Part shown: in pieces, positions 60,555 through 64,000 of the stretch | Layout: each line of letters begins with the position of its first letter | Numbering within the stretch: position 1 is the first letter of the stretch | Assembly: GCA_963556255.1 (NCBI GenBank) | Contig: OY744615.1 | Coordinates: forward strand, 46,653,148-46,717,147 | Direction of reading: 5' to 3' | Length of the DNA stretch: 64,000 nt | From: Allolobophora icterica | Taxonomy: Eukaryota > Annelida > Clitellata > Crassiclitellata > Lumbricidae | Position numbers and translations under genes: made by a program | Notes under the pieces: model-generated | What the model was told of the DNA's origin: nothing | What the model saw: the letters and a program-made list of their open reading frames with translations, nothing else | The model's database searches: none

Positions 60555-60780
60555 CTCATCATCATCTTCTTCTCCTCCTCCTCCTTCTTCCTCTCTTTCC
60601 CACTTCTTTCTCCTCCCTTCCCTCCTTTCCTCCTCGTCCTCCTCTTCCTCTTACTCTTACTCTTCCCTTCCTCTTCCTCCACCCTTCATCCTCCCTCCCT
60701 CCCTCCCTCTAACTTCTCCTCCTGCTCTTCCTCTTCCTCTTCCTTCTTCTGTTCCTCCTCCTCGTTTTCTTCTTCTTCTT
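60555..60780. repeat. Pyrimidine-rich TCC/TTC tract
   Basis: Irregular CT-rich stretch giving Ser-rich or Glu/Lys-rich frames; low complexity and not a gene. Confidence 0.8.
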
Positions 60781-60838
60781 GATCGTTATTAACATTTACA
60801 GCCTGTGACACGGTATCTTTTGCAGCACTCTCTTTAAA

Positions 60839-60872
60839 CACCTTTTAAACGTTGTCTACCAAAGCTATATAG
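60839..60872 (+). promoter_or_regulatory. PSE/TATA module
   Basis: AACACCTTTTAAACG, then GCTATATAGAC 27 bp on. The hairpin at 60931-60974 follows about 60 bp downstream. Confidence 0.65.
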
Positions 60873-60930
60873 ACTTGGGACACTGCAATCGATTTATAAT
60901 GCTCTTTGTTCCGCCATGCAAGGTAACGTT

Positions 60931-60974
60931 AGGTCGACGTCAACGGCGTTTAGAGCCGTAGAATTACGTTAAAC
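60931..60974 (+). ncRNA. Conserved hairpin motif, type A variant
   Basis: GGTCGACGTCAACGGC, then GTTTAGAGCCGTAG and TTACGTTAAACGATG. Here ACGGC pairs perfectly with GCCGT over a 7-base loop. Confidence 0.45.
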
Positions 60975-61109
60975 GATGTTAACTACTACAATGTAGGTGT
61001 GGGGCTCAATAGCCGATTGGTTACGTTAGAACGCTTTCTTTGGACACATACAACACTTTTAAAACCTGCGCTTGATTAAGACTAAAATCCGCAACGCTCA
61101 TAATGTTAC

Positions 61110-61192
61110 TAGTGCCAGGTAGTGCCAGTCCCGAGCCTGGAGAAAGCAGTAGGGCGAAACTAACGGCCCTGGCAGTTGTAAGATGTTGTTAA
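61110..61192 (+). ncRNA. Composite type B/type A hairpin
   Basis: It starts as type B (AGTGCCAGTCCCGAGCCTGG, GGGCGAAACTAACGG) and ends as type A (GGCCCTGGCAGTTGTAAGAT, GTTGTTAAAG). AACGGC pairs with GTTGTT through wobbles. Confidence 0.4.
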
Positions 61193-61370
61193 AGACGGAA
61201 GTGCTCCTATTAATGCAGAAGAAAGCCAGCGACCATTGTTTGTTTTATAGATTAGCGACATTCTACGGCTGCAGAATACTATATAGCATCTGCAGGCCAG
61301 AAATAATGCACTTTTTAACACCTCTAAAACGTGATCAACCGATGCTATGTATAATCGACTGCGTTTCGTT

Positions 61371-63065
61371 TCAACAAAAAGACAGACTCCCCTAATTTTA
61401 TGTCATCCTTGTCATTAGAATTAATTAATAGATATCTTGATTACACACCCATTTATACGGATGGATCTAAACTTGAAAGTATAGTTTCAGCAGCCTTCTA
61501 TATACCTTCTATACAGTTTCATAATATCTATAGAATTGTAAATGATTCATCGATTTATTCAGCTGAATTAACAGCCATAATTGAAGCAATTAAATGGATT
61601 ATTATAAATGAAAATGAAAATACAAATAAATATATCATATTTACTGACTCATTAAGTGTAGCCACTTCTATAAAAGAGAATGGGTCTAGTTCAAGGCCTA
61701 ATCTTTTTCTTGAATTTTTAGATAATTTTAATAAGATAAAACATAGCAATATCATAGTAGCATGGATACCAAGCCATATTGGTTTATCTGGAAATGAAAT
61801 GGCAGATATGCTGGCAAAGAAGGGACTGGAAATATCTGAGATTAATTCAACAAATTATTTAGAGTTTAAGGAAATCTATTCTTTAATAAGGAATTATGTA
61901 ATTAATAAATGGCAAATTGAATACAACCTTAAAACAAATGGAAGATTCTATAAAAATATTCAACCCCAGGTATCTACAGATATAAAATTTACAGACTATC
62001 TTAGAAAACGAGAAGTTCAAATTACCAGACTTAGAATGGGACATATTCTAACTAATACCTGGCTGAAATCTATAGGTAAAAGCCCAACGGACTTATGTTT
62101 TGAATGCCAGGTACCTGAAACAATTCATCATATACTAACTGCTTGTAAAAAACATGAAATATCACAAATGCTAGTTCAGAAATGTGCAAAGAAAAAAGTG
62201 GAATACACTGTTAAAAATATCTTGACAGTTCGAGATATTTATCTTGAAGTATATAGTTTACTTATGACTATAACTAGTGGAAAGATTATGTAAATATCAG
62301 AAATAAATAGTGTAAATTATATCTGAAAATACTGTCAACATGTATATTGGAGTTCTGCCATTTGAGTTGGATGTTATCCGATAAAATAATGTAAATAGTT
62401 ATAAATTTTGTTACCATAATGTTTATATAAAAAGAAATTAATTGACAGATTCTTATGTGCTTATCACTAATCATCTGTTAATTTCTAAGTAATTCACTAA
62501 TTTGAAATAATCGAAGAAACTATTTTCTTCGTTGTGTTATCTAACCATATAACTTTTTTTTTTCTGGACACTGATAATTGCTTATTACATATAAATGGGT
62601 GATTTGTAATGTTTTAAAATGTATGGAATTCATAACCTAATGTGTGTGTGCTTTTTTTTTTTTTTATTGGATATAATCGATGACTAGTAATGTTTATAAT
62701 ATTATTGGTCCTTGGACAATACTGCTAAATTGGTGTGCGTGCGTGCGTGTGTGTATAAATCAATGTATGGGATCAGACATTTCAACTGATTTTGAAATTT
62801 AGAAATGACATTGAATAATATTGATATTATTATTGAAGCCTCTAAATAAGAACTAAGTACTTTCTATGTCAAGTTAATATTGAATATTGAAGCAATCTGT
62901 ATAAATATTAACTATTAATGTTTATATTGAACATTGTTTGTAAATTTGTTATGAACGGTTCTTATGATAATGTAAATAAATGTGAAATTCTTTAAAATAA
63001 AGAGCCAAACAAGGAAACAAACGATGAGACAATCAAAAGAAAGAAAGAAAGAAAGAAAGAAAGAA
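61371..63065 (+). mobile_element. LINE 3' part (RNase H-bearing) inserted in a duplicated NDRG intron
   Basis: Sequence up to CTGCGTTTCG (61368) matches 44150-44313. The LINE then runs to the AAAG tail at 63035-63063, after which intron sequence matching 44330 onwards resumes. It is 5'-truncated, and the target duplication was not resolved. The 3' UTR spans 62294-63030. Confidence 0.8.
61400..62293 (+). CDS. LINE ORF2 C-terminal fragment: RNase H and zinc knuckle
   Basis: A 297-codon open frame; the true frame continues upstream of the ATG (TDSPNF), so this is the end of a longer ORF2. RNase H acidic residues lie in YTDGSKLE (about residue 20), SAELTAIIEA (55), FTDSLSVA (82) and GNEMAD (133). 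A tail with CFECQVPETIHHILTACKKH (about residue 235) forms a CX2CX(n)HX(4)C-type knuckle. RNase H in non-LTR elements degrades RNA in the RNA-DNA hybrid and is typical of I/Jockey-related groups. No stop interrupts it, so the insertion is young. Without the RT and endonuclease it cannot move on its own. Confidence 0.88.
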   Translation: MSSLSLELINRYLDYTPIYTDGSKLESIVSAAFYIPSIQFHNIYRIVNDSSIYSAELTAIIEAIKWIIINENENTNKYIIFTDSLSVATSIKENGSSSRPNLFLEFLDNFNKIKHSNIIVAWIPSHIGLSGNEMADMLAKKGLEISEINSTNYLEFKEIYSLIRNYVINKWQIEYNLKTNGRFYKNIQPQVSTDIKFTDYLRKREVQITRLRMGHILTNTWLKSIGKSPTDLCFECQVPETIHHILTACKKHEISQMLVQKCAKKKVEYTVKNILTVRDIYLEVYSLLMTITSGKIM

Positions 63066-63069
63066 AACA

Positions 63070-63560
63070 GAAAGAAAGAAACTGATAAATGAAAGTTATA
63101 CGAACATGAACTGAAATATATAAAAAAAACTGTAAAGACGTCAACGGCCTATGTAGCCATAAGATGTCATTAAACTTTTGGAATAATAATAGTAGATCGT
63201 TGAATATTTGCATTGGCTCCTCGATTACATGCACGTGCGTACTTTACTGTACCAAGTTTCAAAATATTTCCTAATTTACCTCCAGTTGAAGAGTAACTAC
63301 CGACAGTCTCACTAACTTACTTATTTACCTACCTACTTATTTTCCAACCTTCCAACCTATCAACTTATTTAACACACACCTACCTACCTGAATATTTAAC
63401 TACCACCATGTTTACCTACCTACTTATATGCCTACCTACCAACCTACGTACTAATTCCTTGCTAATGGAATATTTAGTCAGATGCAGGTAACAGATAAAC
63501 TGTTGAAGATGCTACGATGATTTGAAAAAGCTCGTTTATTTTTTGCTGTGTTTCTTTATT
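63070..63560. repeat. Duplicated NDRG intron, copy 4
   Basis: Aligns with 11640-11900 and 44340-44585, with TACC/TTACC-rich runs (63310-63450). It includes a hairpin end (TAAGATGTCATTAAAC) near 63158. Confidence 0.6.
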
Positions 63561-63564
63561 GCAG

Positions 63565-63616
63565 CCGAAAAAGCTGGCCGAGAGCTTCCAGTATTTCCTT
63601 CAAGGATTAGGACTTG
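63565..63616 (+). CDS. NDRG exon, copy 4
   Basis: A TTTATTGCAG acceptor and GTCAGT donor flank 52 bp encoding PKKLAESFQYFLQGLGL plus one base, the same phase as 11908-11959. The remaining exons would lie beyond the right edge. No CPVLL exon is seen upstream within the window. Confidence 0.65.
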
Positions 63617-64000
63617 GTCAGTGATTGGACATATTTTGCTCGGTCCTGCTAATCGTGATAGATGCCGAAAGTTGACCCTAGGCTTATGAAGACGCCATAG
63701 AAGTCATGAGATTAGACTAAAGATTTGATTGAGCACATCATGTTGAATGAAGACTTTCCACAGTCGATTTGAAAATATGGTTCCATTAGAAATCTTCCTA
63801 ATGAATTTAATACCAATGGCATTCAGAATTCAACAGAAATCCAGCGGCAATTGTGTTGTTTTCATTGATTAGCGATATCTTACGGCTGCATAATAAGACT
63901 ATAATACTAAATATTCATCCGTATGCCTAATAAAATGCATTCTTTAAACACCTTAAAAACGCGATCAGCTGATGCTATGTATTTTACAAAAACTGAGGTA
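63617..64000. repeat. Duplicated NDRG intron tail with a weak promoter module
   Basis: Aligns with 19138-19780 and 44640-45100. A PSE-like AACACCTTAAAAACGC at 63947 is followed by GCTATGTATT, as at 12330 and 61319. Confidence 0.5.

Overview
The window is animal nuclear DNA. It has spliced genes with GT/AG introns, LINE, SINE, LTR and DNA transposons, very long microsatellites, and snRNA-type promoter modules. The base composition, the Ty3/gypsy element with integrase ahead of the RT remnant, and the P-type transposon suggest a marine or freshwater invertebrate. I cannot name the species.

The only host gene family I recognise is NDRG (N-myc downstream-regulated, a non-catalytic alpha/beta-hydrolase fold). 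Its 3' half is present in several tandem copies on the + strand. Copy 1 has four joined exons ending in a stop (10255-13955). Copy 2 (17822-22069) has lost one exon and one acceptor. Copy 3 (35730-44640) has an N-terminal-like exon, one good internal exon and one dead exon. Copy 4 (63565-) has one intact exon and runs out of the window. Introns and flanks were duplicated with the exons, so most of the 64 kb consists of diverged copies of the same few kilobases, later broken up by insertions.

Layout: 1-4678 is the 5' end of a Ty3/gypsy element on the minus strand with a long open gag-PR-IN frame whose RT core is missing. 4679-14400 is NDRG copy 1 with its upstream flank and introns. 14400-16140 holds a SINE-like head and a piggyBac-type MITE. 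16500-22650 is copy 2. 22850-29200 is a 3 kb tandem duplication. 30-37 kb is a mixed repeat zone. 38.7-46 kb repeats the 4.7-12 kb block and carries copy 3. 47-50 kb has SINE, LINE and promoter repeats. 50767-57522 is one complete P-type transposon with an intact THAP transposase. 57.5-60.8 kb is a microsatellite and MITE zone. 61.37-63.07 kb is a LINE 3' end with an open RNase H frame.

The most unusual feature is a dense, dispersed family of short modules, about 40 in 64 kb on both strands. Each has a PSE-like CACCTTTAAA box and a TATATA box about 27 bp further on, the layout of snRNA/U6-type promoters. Conserved hairpin motifs accompany them, and the stems keep pairing despite base changes. 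Some modules are tandem units of about 490 bp. No snRNA, tRNA or ribozyme that I know matches them. They look like an undescribed structured-RNA or SINE-like repeat superfamily that travels with the NDRG duplications.
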